The translations under genes and the position numbers were made by a program. Shown one piece after another: positions 1-7,563 of a stretch of DNA of 64,000 bases. This stretch comes from Bacillota bacterium (lineage in GTDB: Bacteria > Bacillota > Clostridia > Lachnospirales > Lachnospiraceae): positions 186,001-250,000 of the forward strand of contig JAEWAK010000012.1 of NCBI GenBank assembly GCA_023391695.1, read 5' to 3'. The stretch's first letter is position 1, and each line of letters starts with the position of its first letter. The notes under the pieces were generated by a model. The model was given only the letters and a program-made list of their open reading frames with translations, made no database searches and was not told the origin of the DNA.

Positions 1-364
1 CCGCTTTTAACGCTGCCGCCGCCCCAAACAAGCTGCTGACCCCGGGACAGATATCGTAGGCAATGTCTTCCTTCTCAAGGCAATCCATCTGTTCCCGGAT
101 CGCCCCATAGATACTGGGATCCCCCGTATGGAGCCGGACGATTTTCTTTCCGCTTTTACTGCCCTTAATCATAATATCCATAACCTGAGCGAGGGTCATA
201 CGGGCGCTGTCATAAACCAGACAGCCTTCCTTCGTATATTGCAGCAGCTCTGTATTGACCAGAGAACCGGCATAGACCACAATGTCCGCTTCCCCCAGTA
301 ACTTCTGTCCCCTTATTGTAATTAAATCCGCCGCCCCGCAGCCGGCTCCGACAAAATGTACCAT
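1..364 (-). CDS. cbiF: Cobalt-precorrin-4 C11-methyltransferase, N-terminal part (runs off window)
   Basis: About 121 residues of the N-terminus are present; the rest lies beyond base 1. The protein begins MVHFVGAGCGAADLITIRG and continues with VVYAGSLVN and HTGDPSIYGAI. These are the glycine-rich SAM-binding loop and conserved strands of the CbiF/CobM corrin methyltransferases, which methylate C11 of cobalt-precorrin-4 in the anaerobic B12 pathway. The usual GPGA of the first loop is GCGA here, a mild deviation. The ATG at 362-364 has an AGGAGAGG ribosome site within the 3' end of cbiD, whose stop is 2 bases away, so the two genes are very probably translationally coupled. It is the last gene of the cbi operon visible here; cbiG, cbiH and others would be expected to the left. 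Identification is strong; the length is unknown. Confidence 0.93.
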   Translation of the reverse strand, partial: MVHFVGAGCGAADLITIRGQKLLGEADIVVYAGSLVNTELLQYTKEGCLVYDSARMTLAQVMDIMIKGSKSGKKIVRLHTGDPSIYGAIREQMDCLEKEDIAYDICPGVSSLFGAAAALKA

Positions 365-366
365 TC

Positions 367-1503
367 TTAAACCTCTCCTATCTTAAGCTGATTTAACAGA
401 AAACCTGCCTGTTTTGTCTCTCCCATTATTCCGAACTTATTGGAGAAAACCACCGCTCCAATTGCCAGCCCTTCATAAGCCCTGTGCCAAAGGTGATAAT
501 CTATCTTTTCCATCAGTATTTTCATGGAAGCTTCCAGTAATCCCGCTTCTGTTAACAGCTCCAGTGCTTCATCCACAGTGACGCAGTCCAGGATTTTTTT
601 TAACAGGGCTGTCTCTCCGCCGGCCAGCAGAGTGCAGCTGCATAATATCTCCATTCTTCCATCGGCCCACTTCGAATGGGTATTCATAATGCCTGCGCCC
701 AGCTTTACCAGTTTCCCGATATGCCCTACCAACAGTAATCCTTTCAGTTTAAATTCATAGGCCATGTCAATGGTTTCACCGATAAAATTACTGCATTTGA
801 CCGTTTTACTTTCCGCAAGGCAAAGGGTGCTGCCTGCAAAGGCTTCCCCGTAATTGCCGGGTGCCGCTATCAAATATTCGCATCCCCCTGCCACATGCAT
901 GCCCATCTCCGTCCTTATGGTTTCTACCAGAGCGGATTCGCTCATAGGTTCCACTATACCGGATGTTCCCAGTACCGATAAGCCGCCTTCAATTCCAAGC
1001 CTGGGATTGAAGGTCTTTTTTGCAAGTTCTTCTCCCCGGGGTATGGAAATTATAACCTCCAGGCCTTTTTCGTACCCTGCCGCTTCACAGGCTTCTAAAA
1101 CCTCCCTGTGAATCATTTTCCTGGGGACCTGGTTGATGGCGGCCTGTCCGATCTCCTGGTCCAGTCCCGGCTTCGTTACCCTGCCGACTCCCTGCCCTCC
1201 GTCAATGAATATATCCTTTTCTGTTTTTCTGACCGTTGCAAATACCAGGATTTTGTTGGTCACATCCGCATCATCCCCGCTGTCCTTTTGTATGGCGCAG
1301 GTGACAGAATCTTCTTCCAGGGTGATTTCCTTAACTTCCAGGTTAAGGGGGATTCCTTTTGGGGTCGATATGGAGACCCATTCCAGGGGCTTTTTCGAAA
1401 AAAGCATCTCCGCGGCCGCTTTTGCCGCGGCCGCAGCACAGGAACCCGTTGTATAGCCGCATCTTAACTTCTGTGTTCCTTTATATACATAACGCTCTAA
1501 CAT
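367..1503 (-). CDS. cbiD: Cobalt-precorrin-5B (C1)-methyltransferase CbiD
   Basis: About 378 residues, a normal length for CbiD, the SAM-dependent enzyme that methylates C1 of cobalt-precorrin-5B in anaerobic cobalamin synthesis. The N-terminal signature RCGYTTGSCAAAAAKAA, the central GGQGVGRVTKPGL, and the later GTSGIVEPMSE and HIGKLVKLGAGIMNTHS motifs are all family hallmarks. I choose the ATG at 1501-1503. An AAAAGGT ribosome site at 1514-1520 sits about 10 bases upstream, while the GTG four codons earlier overlaps that site. The protein should be cytosolic. It lies between cbiL (159-base gap holding an inverted-repeat element) and cbiF (2-base gap) in the riboswitch-controlled operon. The identification is secure. 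Confidence 0.96.
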   Translation of the reverse strand: MLERYVYKGTQKLRCGYTTGSCAAAAAKAAAEMLFSKKPLEWVSISTPKGIPLNLEVKEITLEEDSVTCAIQKDSGDDADVTNKILVFATVRKTEKDIFIDGGQGVGRVTKPGLDQEIGQAAINQVPRKMIHREVLEACEAAGYEKGLEVIISIPRGEELAKKTFNPRLGIEGGLSVLGTSGIVEPMSESALVETIRTEMGMHVAGGCEYLIAAPGNYGEAFAGSTLCLAESKTVKCSNFIGETIDMAYEFKLKGLLLVGHIGKLVKLGAGIMNTHSKWADGRMEILCSCTLLAGGETALLKKILDCVTVDEALELLTEAGLLEASMKILMEKIDYHLWHRAYEGLAIGAVVFSNKFGIMGETKQAGFLLNQLKIGEV

Positions 1504-1521
1504 ACTTAACCACACCTTTTC

Positions 1522-1660
1522 TGTGGCTATTCAGTAACTGCGGTTTTAACGAACCAACCCACGAATGCGTTTATGCACACAAAACATGCAAAAAGCCACA
1601 TATTTTAGCGCTGATCAATTCGAAATTTTTCGAATTTCCCGGAGTATACTGAATAGTTGC
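1522..1660. repeat. Putative small inverted-repeat (MITE-like) element inside the cbi operon
   Basis: The cbiL-cbiD gap is 159 bases, whereas every other junction in this operon overlaps or is nearly abutting. Its ends carry an imperfect inverted repeat: GGCTATTCAGTA-ACT at about 1525-1540 and, on the other strand, the same core GGCAACTATTCAGTATACT at about 1642-1660. An internal near-palindrome (TTCGAAATTTTTCGAATT, about 1619-1636) lies near the right end. No open frame spans it. This reads as a small non-autonomous element or a transcribed hairpin spacer. No target-site duplication was established, so the call is tentative. Confidence 0.4.
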
Positions 1661-1662
1661 CT

Positions 1663-2340
1663 TTACTTTACAATAATGAGAGAATAATAACCTGCTTCTT
1701 CCGGGATTTTATCCAGAGTCTGATATACCTTTTCCTGTTCCATGCCGCAGTTCTCCACCATAGCGGCATTTGCTCCCAGGGCTTTTAACTGTTCTTTTAC
1801 CTCGCCTAATTTACTGCCTGCCTTCATAAGAACCTTGGTGCCGGAAAGGCCCAGGGCATCCTGTACATTATAAGAGCCGGGTATCACATGAAGCTGCTGG
1901 GAACTTTCCACCAATCCTTCCTTTAACCTGGCCGCAACCGCACAGAAGGAGGGAATGCCGTTAACGATCTCGGCACTGTAACCATCATTTAAAACACGTT
2001 TATGGACATAAATATAAGTTGAATAAACTGTCGGATCCCCTAAGGTCAGGAAAGCTATCTTAAGGCCTTTCCTTAAATAGACTTCTACCTTTTCAGCCCC
2101 CATCCTGTGGCTTTCTTCCAGCTTAGCCTTATCCTTCGTCATGGGCATCTCAACGGATATTACTTCTTTCCCTTCCACATCCGGCAGTGCCTGTTTCACA
2201 ATATCATAAGCGGTGCAGGTCTCCTTATCCGCCGTTGGAATAGCAACCACATCACATTCCCGAATAATCCGCACGGCCTTTAACGTAAGCAGCTCCGGAT
2301 CGCCCGGCCCTACCCCTACGCCATACAAAATGCCCGTCAT
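1663..2340 (-). CDS. cbiL: Cobalt-factor II / precorrin-2 C20-methyltransferase
   Basis: 225 residues from the ATG at 2338-2340, which has a GGAGGG ribosome site 6 bases upstream; a further upstream in-frame ATG at 2367 lacks a comparable site. The start YGVGVGPGDPELLTLKAVRII is the SAM-binding loop of the tetrapyrrole methylase fold. The later LTLGDPTVYSTY and GIPSFCAVAARL stretches are typical of CbiL/CobI, which methylates C20 of cobalt-factor II. The order cbiK-cbiL suits the cobalt-early route, because the product of cobalt chelation is the substrate here. The start follows the cbiK stop by 27 bases. The protein should be cytosolic. Family assignment is secure; the C20 specificity is inferred from overall similarity and operon position. 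Confidence 0.92.
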   Translation of the reverse strand: MTGILYGVGVGPGDPELLTLKAVRIIRECDVVAIPTADKETCTAYDIVKQALPDVEGKEVISVEMPMTKDKAKLEESHRMGAEKVEVYLRKGLKIAFLTLGDPTVYSTYIYVHKRVLNDGYSAEIVNGIPSFCAVAARLKEGLVESSQQLHVIPGSYNVQDALGLSGTKVLMKAGSKLGEVKEQLKALGANAAMVENCGMEQEKVYQTLDKIPEEAGYYSLIIVK

Positions 2341-2367
2341 AATAATCCCTCCAATCCTTCCTGCCAT

Positions 2368-3300
2368 TTATCTGGCTTTGGCAACATGCTCAATAAAAAT
2401 ATCCCGGATACATTTATATTCCCCCAGGCCTTTTAAGGAGCAGCTCACCTCATACCCTTCCTTTTCCAATATGGATTTCCAGGAATCCTCTTCCTCCCCT
2501 GCCATGTCATTTAAGGCATGGTCTCCGGATACGATCATAAAAGGTACCAGTTTAATCTTTTTGTAACACTTTTTCCTTAACTGCCTGATTACATTATTCA
2601 AAGCCGGGTAAGCCTCTACTGTGCCCACATAAACATCTTCCTGTCCATAATCCCGGAATATGTATTCCAAAGCCGCATAGCTGGTATTGGAGTAATGAAC
2701 GGTACCATGGCCCATGTAAACAAGCGCCTCCTCACTCTGCAGAAAAGGCTGCTCCTCCATAAGGCCCCGTATCACCTTGTGATAATCCTGGGTGGATGTA
2801 AGAAGGGGGACGCCTGTCTTTACGGAGCGGAACCGATCTCTGCAGTCATTTACCTCATCCATCATAATATCATTTTCAATTCCGTTTAATATATGGGTAG
2901 GCTGAACGATGACCTCATTCATGCCGTCCTGTAACATCTGATCCATAGCTTCTTTTACGGTCATCACAGGAACGCCCCGGCTCTTTAAGATATTGATAAT
3001 CATTTTGCTGGTAAATGCCCGGTATATCCTGTGATCAGGATAAGCCCTGCCAATATCCGTTTCAATCTGTTCGATGGTTTTTCCCATGGTTTCCCTGTGG
3101 CTTGTACCAAAACTGACAACCAATATTGCTTTTTGATGCCGTATCGGCACCGTATCCTGCAATTCTCCCCGATCCGGTACTGCTTCTTTATTCTGTGCTT
3201 CTTTATTCTGTGCTTCTTCTCCGCCCAGCATCAGTTTATTATCCCGTGTTGCTTCTTCAGACTGTTTCGATTCTTTATGCCGTATAGTATTATTATACAT
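2368..3300 (-). CDS. cbiK: Sirohydrochlorin cobaltochelatase CbiK
   Basis: 310 residues from the ATG at 3298-3300, which follows AGGAG and AGGGAAA and overlaps the cbiO stop by 8 bases. The chelatase domain begins at about residue 55 with KAILVVSFGTSHRETM and includes the metal-site histidine motifs VQPTHILNG and YMGHGTVHYSN, plus PFMIVSGDHALNDMAG. CbiK inserts Co2+ into sirohydrochlorin, the committed step of anaerobic B12 synthesis. The first ~55 residues are an unusual polar extension containing the repeat EAQNKEAQNKEA, encoded by a 15-bp tandem repeat at about 3181-3218. There is no signal peptide, so it differs from periplasmic CbiK forms and should be cytosolic. It sits between the cobalt importer genes and the methyltransferases. 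Secure. Confidence 0.95.
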   Translation of the reverse strand: MYNNTIRHKESKQSEEATRDNKLMLGGEEAQNKEAQNKEAVPDRGELQDTVPIRHQKAILVVSFGTSHRETMGKTIEQIETDIGRAYPDHRIYRAFTSKMIINILKSRGVPVMTVKEAMDQMLQDGMNEVIVQPTHILNGIENDIMMDEVNDCRDRFRSVKTGVPLLTSTQDYHKVIRGLMEEQPFLQSEEALVYMGHGTVHYSNTSYAALEYIFRDYGQEDVYVGTVEAYPALNNVIRQLRKKCYKKIKLVPFMIVSGDHALNDMAGEEEDSWKSILEKEGYEVSCSLKGLGEYKCIRDIFIEHVAKAR

Positions 3301-4144
3301 TTTCCCTGCTCCTGACACTGTCCGTAATGTATTTTTCCAGGGTATCAAAATCCTTTGGTACCGGCAGCTCCCTGCCTATGATACCCTGCTCACATAAATT
3401 GGAATAAAGCTTTATTACATCGGGCTGGGTTAAATTGGTCCGTTTTAAAAGTGCTTTATCCATAAAGATATCCTCTGACCTGCCCTTAGCAGCTATTTCC
3501 CCATCTTTAAATACCACCACTTCATCTGCCCATTCCAGGGCATAATCCACATCATGGGTGGCTATGATCACGGTAACACCTCCCTCCGGTAACCGTGCCA
3601 GCTTCTCATTTATCATCTGTGTGTGTTTCGGGTCAAGGGCGGAGACCGGTTCGTCCAGGATGATGACTTCCGGTTCCATGACCAGGATATCTGCTAAGGA
3701 TACCTGCTTTTTCTGCCCGCCGCTTAACAGGTGGGTCGGTTTATGACGAAAGGACTGTATTTCCATTTCCTCCATAACCGCTTCCACCCGTTTTGCCGCC
3801 TCTCCGGACGGAATTCCCAGATTCATTAACCCAAAGGATATTTCCTGGTAAACACTGGCGGAAAAGAGCTGGTTATCCGGGTCCTGGAATACAATCCCCA
3901 CTTTGCTTCTGAGACTTAACAGGCCTTTCCTGGAATAATCCACAGGCCGGTCCCTAAAATAAACCGCTCCCTGCTGGGGCTTTAAGATCCCGTTTAAACA
4001 GAGAAAAAAAGTGGACTTTCCGGAACCGTTGGCCCCCAGGAAAGCGGTTTTTTTCCCTTTTTCAATGGAAAGACTTACCCTATTCAGTGCCTTTGTCCCA
4101 TCTTCGTATACATATGTTAAATTTTCCGTTTTTAATATACTCAA
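3293..4144 (-). CDS. cbiO: Cobalt ECF transporter ATPase CbiO
   Basis: 283 residues if it starts at the TTG at 4142-4144. An AAAGGAG site lies about 6 bases upstream and the start overlaps the cbiQ stop as TTGA. An in-frame ATG at 4168 has no such site. Walker A is GANGSGKST, the signature motif is LLSGGQKKQVSLAD, Walker B is VIILDEPVSALD, and the switch histidine is in IIATHDVDYALEW. CbiO hydrolyses ATP on the cytosolic face to drive cobalt uptake with CbiQ, CbiN and CbiM. Length is normal for the family. The operon position identifies the substrate as cobalt rather than nickel. Function is secure; the TTG start is a well-supported inference. Confidence 0.94.
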   Translation of the reverse strand: MSILKTENLTYVYEDGTKALNRVSLSIEKGKKTAFLGANGSGKSTFFLCLNGILKPQQGAVYFRDRPVDYSRKGLLSLRSKVGIVFQDPDNQLFSASVYQEISFGLMNLGIPSGEAAKRVEAVMEEMEIQSFRHKPTHLLSGGQKKQVSLADILVMEPEVIILDEPVSALDPKHTQMINEKLARLPEGGVTVIIATHDVDYALEWADEVVVFKDGEIAAKGRSEDIFMDKALLKRTNLTQPDVIKLYSNLCEQGIIGRELPVPKDFDTLEKYITDSVRSRENV

Positions 4145-4917
4145 ATTAAACTCCTTTGTACCAGCCATATCCCGATCATAATGGTTTCAAAAGCCGCCGC
4201 CATAATAATCTGCCGTTTTGTTGCCCTGGCTGTTTCATTCAATACCAGGATTTTACCGTCATAACACCGGGATTCCATGGCATCATAAAGAACAGAGGAT
4301 TTCTTAATAGCCCGTATCAGTAACATGACCAGCAAGCCGCTCATGGAATGGAGGGAGGTCTTAAAATCCTTATTACCCAGCCTGCTCTTTTGGGATACGG
4401 TAATAGCTGCCGCCATATCATACAAAACAAACAGGAACCGGTACACCAGCAGTAATAATTCCACCAAAATATCCGGACAGTGCAGAACGTCAAGTACATG
4501 CAAAAGATCGGTAACCGGTGTTGTCAGTGACAAAAAATACAGACAGGAAACAGCCCCCAGAGCGGTCATAATCAAATTGCCCGCAGTATAAAAGGCATCC
4601 CTGCTAAAGGTAAGATACTTATGGAATACGGGAATTGCTGCTCCCCCCAGGGGTTCATCCGCCAGGTTGACCACAATGGTAAAGGTACTGAGCACCAAAA
4701 AGAGAAGCGGTATCCGGTACAGTCTGATATAACAAGACAGGGAAGTCCTGCCTTTTACTACAGTAAGACTTCCCATAACTGCCAGGGTAACAATGGAAAT
4801 GATAAAAGAATGTGCCGTAACACAGATAAGCAGCGTGGCAACAGCCAAAAAAGCTTTCAGGAAGGGACTTATATACCGTAACCCGGACGAATACGCCATC
4901 TTATCAATCATTATCAT
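4141..4917 (-). CDS. cbiQ: Cobalt ECF transporter transmembrane subunit CbiQ
   Basis: 258 residues with about five hydrophobic segments (for example FLAVATLLICVTAHSFIISI, LLFLVLSTFTIVVNL and VELLLLVYRFLFVLYDM). A conserved cytoplasmic arginine-containing coupling region, MLLIRAIKKSSVLYDAMESR, follows, typical of EcfT/CbiQ. This is the integral membrane scaffold that links CbiO to the CbiM/CbiN substrate module. The start overlaps the cbiN stop by 14 bases, and AGGGAAACAGC precedes the ATG, so translation is probably coupled. A second ATG two codons later is equally possible. Family and operon role are secure. Confidence 0.92.
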   Translation of the reverse strand: MIMIDKMAYSSGLRYISPFLKAFLAVATLLICVTAHSFIISIVTLAVMGSLTVVKGRTSLSCYIRLYRIPLLFLVLSTFTIVVNLADEPLGGAAIPVFHKYLTFSRDAFYTAGNLIMTALGAVSCLYFLSLTTPVTDLLHVLDVLHCPDILVELLLLVYRFLFVLYDMAAAITVSQKSRLGNKDFKTSLHSMSGLLVMLLIRAIKKSSVLYDAMESRCYDGKILVLNETARATKRQIIMAAAFETIMIGIWLVQRSLI

Positions 4918-5218
4918 TTGCTGTTTCCCTTTTTAGTTTCGTCCTTTCTTTTAAAACGCCTATACCATAGCCGAAGATGCCTGCTCCTATAGCTGCCTGG
5001 AGGCAGAAGAGCAGGGATTCCGTCTCCCCGCCCGGCGGCTCGAAAACCGGGGAAGCCCAGGGTTCATATTCTTCTACTTTTAAAATTTCACTGATGGTAC
5101 TGGAAGCCGCATCATCCGATCCGCCGAACTCCGAATCCTTAATCAGTGCCAGGGGGATAACGGCAATTAATACACAGAGTAATATAAGGATAATCCCTGT
5201 TTTCATTTTACCTGTCAT
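4904..5218 (-). CDS. cbiN: Cobalt transporter accessory protein CbiN
   Basis: 104 residues with two membrane segments, an N-terminal one (GIILILLCVLIAVIPLALI) and a C-terminal one (LLFCLQAAIGAGIFGYGIGV). They bracket a short extracytoplasmic loop with the typical FGGSDD and EYEPWASPVFEPP sequences. CbiN assists CbiM in loading cobalt into the transporter. The ATG at 5216-5218 overlaps the 3' end of cbiM by 11 bases and has a GGGGG ribosome site within cbiM. Length, topology and position between cbiM and cbiQ are all standard. Confidence 0.93.
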   Translation of the reverse strand: MTGKMKTGIILILLCVLIAVIPLALIKDSEFGGSDDAASSTISEILKVEEYEPWASPVFEPPGGETESLLFCLQAAIGAGIFGYGIGVLKERTKLKRETANDND

Positions 5219-5969
5219 GGCTTAAGCCCCCTTTCATAAATCCGATCTCCGCAAGTTCCGGTTTTGCATAAGTTTCAAGAGCCATAATCACCAGTGCCGT
5301 AACGATACCTTCGATAATGGCAATGGGAACCTGGGTCACCGCAAATATTCCCATGAACTTAACCAGGGAAGCACCGATTCCCCCCGCTTCCGACGGATAA
5401 GCCAGTGCCAGCTGAAAAGAGGTCACACAATAAGTGGACAAATCCCCTAACATGGCTGCCAGGAATACGGCTCCCAGTTTAGGGACCTTCAATTTCAGGG
5501 CCAGCTTATAGATTCCATATGTAATAAAAGGACCTGCAATGGCCATGGAAAAGGTATTGGCTCCAAGGGTGGTCAGGCCTCCGTGGGCCAGTAATACCGC
5601 CTGAAACAGCAATACGATCAGTCCAAGGATACTCATAACACTTGGCCCGTATAAAATAGCACCAAGTCCCGTACCGGTAGGGTGGGAACTGCTTCCGGTC
5701 ACGGAAGGTAATTTCAGTGCGGAAAGGACAAAGGCATATGCCCCGCACATGGCAAGAATCACCAGGGTTTTCCTGTGTTCCGATACCGATTTTTTAATGG
5801 AAAAATACCCTGCAATTAAAAATGGCAGGCAAAGCACCCCCCAGGCGATACAATACTGCACCGGCAGATACCCTTCCATTATGTGCATGGCCTTCGCTGC
5901 CGGTGCGATACCCAGGGCCAGTGAAAACCCTGCGGTAACTGCAATTAATTTTTTTTGTTTTCCAGTCAA
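5208..5969 (-). CDS. cbiM: Cobalt ECF transporter substrate-binding membrane protein CbiM
   Basis: 253 residues when begun at the TTG at 5967-5969, which has a strong AGAAAGGAG site 6 bases upstream. The in-frame ATG at 6018-6020 would add 17 residues and lacks a site. A signal peptide (LIAVTAGFSLALGIAPAAKA) precedes MHIMEGYLP, the conserved mature N-terminus whose first histidine binds Co2+ in this family. Several membrane helices follow, and the sequence SSSHPTGTGLGAILYGP is characteristic of CbiM. It is the first gene of the operon, downstream of the cobalamin riboswitch. Function is secure; the TTG start is inferred. Confidence 0.95.
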   Translation of the reverse strand: MTGKQKKLIAVTAGFSLALGIAPAAKAMHIMEGYLPVQYCIAWGVLCLPFLIAGYFSIKKSVSEHRKTLVILAMCGAYAFVLSALKLPSVTGSSSHPTGTGLGAILYGPSVMSILGLIVLLFQAVLLAHGGLTTLGANTFSMAIAGPFITYGIYKLALKLKVPKLGAVFLAAMLGDLSTYCVTSFQLALAYPSEAGGIGASLVKFMGIFAVTQVPIAIIEGIVTALVIMALETYAKPELAEIGFMKGGLSHDR

Positions 5970-6196
5970 TTTTTCTCCTTTCTGCGTGTGTACCACGCCA
6001 AAAACAAAATATAAGAACAAAGTTTGCCTTGACGAACTCCCGTGCCAAGCGCGGCCGGCACAGCGGACATATTCTATTCACGCGGATGTCCTCCGGCCGG
6101 GCTTCTTGTGCATAGAATGCAATTTCTATTGCACAAGAACGTGTCTGGCTTGCCAGATTCTAGCGCTGTGCAACAGCACGTAATTTTCTATTACAC
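5970..6196 (-). repeat. Palindrome-rich leader between the riboswitch terminator and cbiM
   Basis: This ~230-base untranslated stretch is packed with inverted repeats. One is CTTGTGCATAGAA with TTCTATTGCACAAG at about 6106-6140; another is GTGCC with GGCAC around 6042-6061; a third is GGACAT with ATGTCC around 6064-6091. A partial direct copy of the first palindrome (GTGTAATAGAAAATTAC, minus strand) lies at about 6180-6196. No coding frame is convincing. It may be an inserted REP-like palindrome family. Part of the pattern (TTCTTGTGCA near CGGACAT) recurs at 7262-7355. Confidence 0.45.
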
Positions 6197-6257
6197 AAAA
6201 AAAGCCTTTTTGTAATCAGAATCATTCGAAAGCGAACGATTCTTGCATACAAAAAGA
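6197..6257 (-). terminator. Intrinsic terminator, probably the riboswitch expression platform
   Basis: On the minus strand the arm CTTTTTGTA (6248-6256) pairs with TACAAAAAG (6206-6214). Inside it, GAATCGTTCG pairs with CGAATGATTC around a CTTT loop, with one G-U wobble. A run of seven T follows (6197-6203). It sits about 80 bases downstream of the cobalamin riboswitch aptamer and upstream of cbiM, so B12-dependent termination is the natural reading. An anti-terminator pairing was not worked out. Confidence 0.7.
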
Positions 6258-6333
6258 CTTAGCATAATAATATTCCTGGTTACAGGAATCCTAATTTTAC
6301 GCACAGCCATCGTCCGTAACTGTAGGTATTATA

Positions 6334-6557
6334 CATATCAAAAGGCAGGTCTTCTGACTCAGGCGTCTTCATAACAACCAGTCTTCCCGTTTGACACAGT
6401 GACTTTTACAGCGCGGCAGTTTCAGCAGATAGGGCTGAAACTGTTTAACTGCCAGATTGTTACTCTTCCTTTACAGCGGCGGGACCGTATGGGCTTTTCA
6501 CCCAATTCCCTATTATCTTGTCTGCAATACAGATTGCTACAAGCACCTTTTCATATT
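6334..6557 (-). promoter_or_regulatory. Cobalamin (adenosylcobalamin) riboswitch
   Basis: Read on the minus strand, the region contains the standard aptamer landmarks in order. P1 is formed by ATATGAAAAGG (about 6547-6557) with CCTTTTGATAT (about 6334-6345). Then come GGGAATTGGGTGAAAAGCCC and ACGGTCCCGCC, a long stem built on CAGTTTCAGC/GCTGAAACTG, the B12-box-like AAAGTCACTG, and finally GGGAAGACTGG and CTGAGTCAGAAGACC. It lies between a strong promoter and the cbiMNQOKLDF genes, so it should repress cobalt uptake and corrin synthesis when B12 is plentiful. Confidence 0.95.
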
Positions 6558-6572
6558 AAATTGCCATATAAA

Positions 6573-6601
6573 AGTATAGCATTATACACCCGTTATGTCA
6601 A
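6573..6601 (-). promoter_or_regulatory. Sigma-A-type promoter of the cbi operon
   Basis: On the minus strand TTGACA (6596-6601) and TATACT (6573-6578) are separated by exactly 17 bases. The predicted start falls just upstream of the riboswitch P1 stem, which fits the riboswitch being at the 5' end of the transcript. Confidence 0.85.
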
Positions 6602-6872
6602 TTCTATTTCAACTATTTGCAGGACAAACGCGCGAAGAAAAATCAAGCCTGGTAAGTATCCATATACACCACCTCCCCTCTTTTGTGAGTTGGGAGGGTT
6701 CCACCCTGTTCACGGTGCTCTTAAGAAATTATAGCACGGTTGGATGGATTCCAACTGGTTTTGGCCCGAGCCCTAATAATTCAATTTTTCCTATTATTTT
6801 TTACAATTCTATATGCAAAAAAACAAAAATGTGTTATTTTATACTATAGATTATTTAAAATGGGGTGAGCAT
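6602..6872 (+). other. Intergenic region with an imperfect long palindrome and a possible promoter
   Basis: No gene is supported. At about 6689-6762 a long imperfect inverted repeat is formed by AGTTGG...CACGGTGCT and AGCACGGTTGG...TTCCAACT; it could be a decayed small element. Just before the next gene, TATACT at 6840-6845 could be a -10 box, but no good -35 is visible. Confidence 0.35.
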
Positions 6873-7370
6873 GTGAATTTGTACGGACAATATAATAAAT
6901 TTCTGCGTATTTTGGTTGTTCTGCTGCCAACTATTGTGCTGCACCTAAATTTCAGTAATGCCGATAATTCCCTGGACCGTTATGGGGATACCGGTAAGGT
7001 AACCTTTAATTCCTTATCTTATAAACCTTTTTACTACCTGAATTACTTTTCCGCCATTGCGTTTTTGCCGGAAGAAGAAGCGGCCGCCATTCATTATATA
7101 AAGTCTGCTACAAGGTATTATCAGCATCCTCAGCGCTTTATATATAATGATTTATATGCAATGGCAATACCGTTTATTAATTTGAGCTTATGTTTCTGCC
7201 TGTTTTTGTATTTATATAAGAAACAGGTCAATAATACACATGAAATCGCAGTTCATACAGGCGGACATGCCCCGCCTTGGACCGCACCGCAGCGGATTGG
7301 AATTATGTTGCTGACACAGCCTGCCGCAAGCGGGATACTTTCTTGTGCAAGAAAAAGATTCGTCCTATGA
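6873..7370 (+). CDS. Hypothetical small membrane protein
   Basis: I do not recognise this protein. About 165 residues from a GTG at 6873-6875, preceded by GGGGTG at a normal distance; an in-frame ATG at 6813 has no ribosome site. Two membrane segments are visible, FLRILVVLLPTIVLHLNF near the N-terminus and AIPFINLSLCFCLFLYLY near residues 105-125. They are separated by a polar, tyrosine-rich loop of about 80 residues (YLNYFSAIAFLPEEEAAAIHYI). The last ~40 residues (HTGGHAPPWTAPQRIG onward) are more GC-rich and fall in a tract resembling the palindromes upstream of cbiM, so the native C-terminus may have been extended by an inserted repeat. It lies about 190 bases upstream of secD in the same direction; co-transcription is possible, but no functional link is shown. 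Confidence 0.55.
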   Translation: MNLYGQYNKFLRILVVLLPTIVLHLNFSNADNSLDRYGDTGKVTFNSLSYKPFYYLNYFSAIAFLPEEEAAAIHYIKSATRYYQHPQRFIYNDLYAMAIPFINLSLCFCLFLYLYKKQVNNTHEIAVHTGGHAPPWTAPQRIGIMLLTQPAASGILSCARKRFVL

Positions 7371-7563
7371 GACAAAAACAATCCGGGCAGGAGGCACACG
7401 CGCGAAAAAATATGGCGGCTTTACCGGCCGCGCACGGCATGTTCCTCTGTTCCTGGCAGGCTGATAGAAAATACGATCAGAGAAAGGAATGCCACACTTG
7501 ATTCTTTCAGCCTTATATGTGGCAGTATCGCAGATAAGCCTGCGATATAAAATAGGAATAAAA

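Noticed and set aside
6399..6849. Plus-strand open frames over the cobalamin riboswitch and upstream region
   Set aside because: They overlap a clearly recognised structured RNA and promoter on the other strand and lack start signals.
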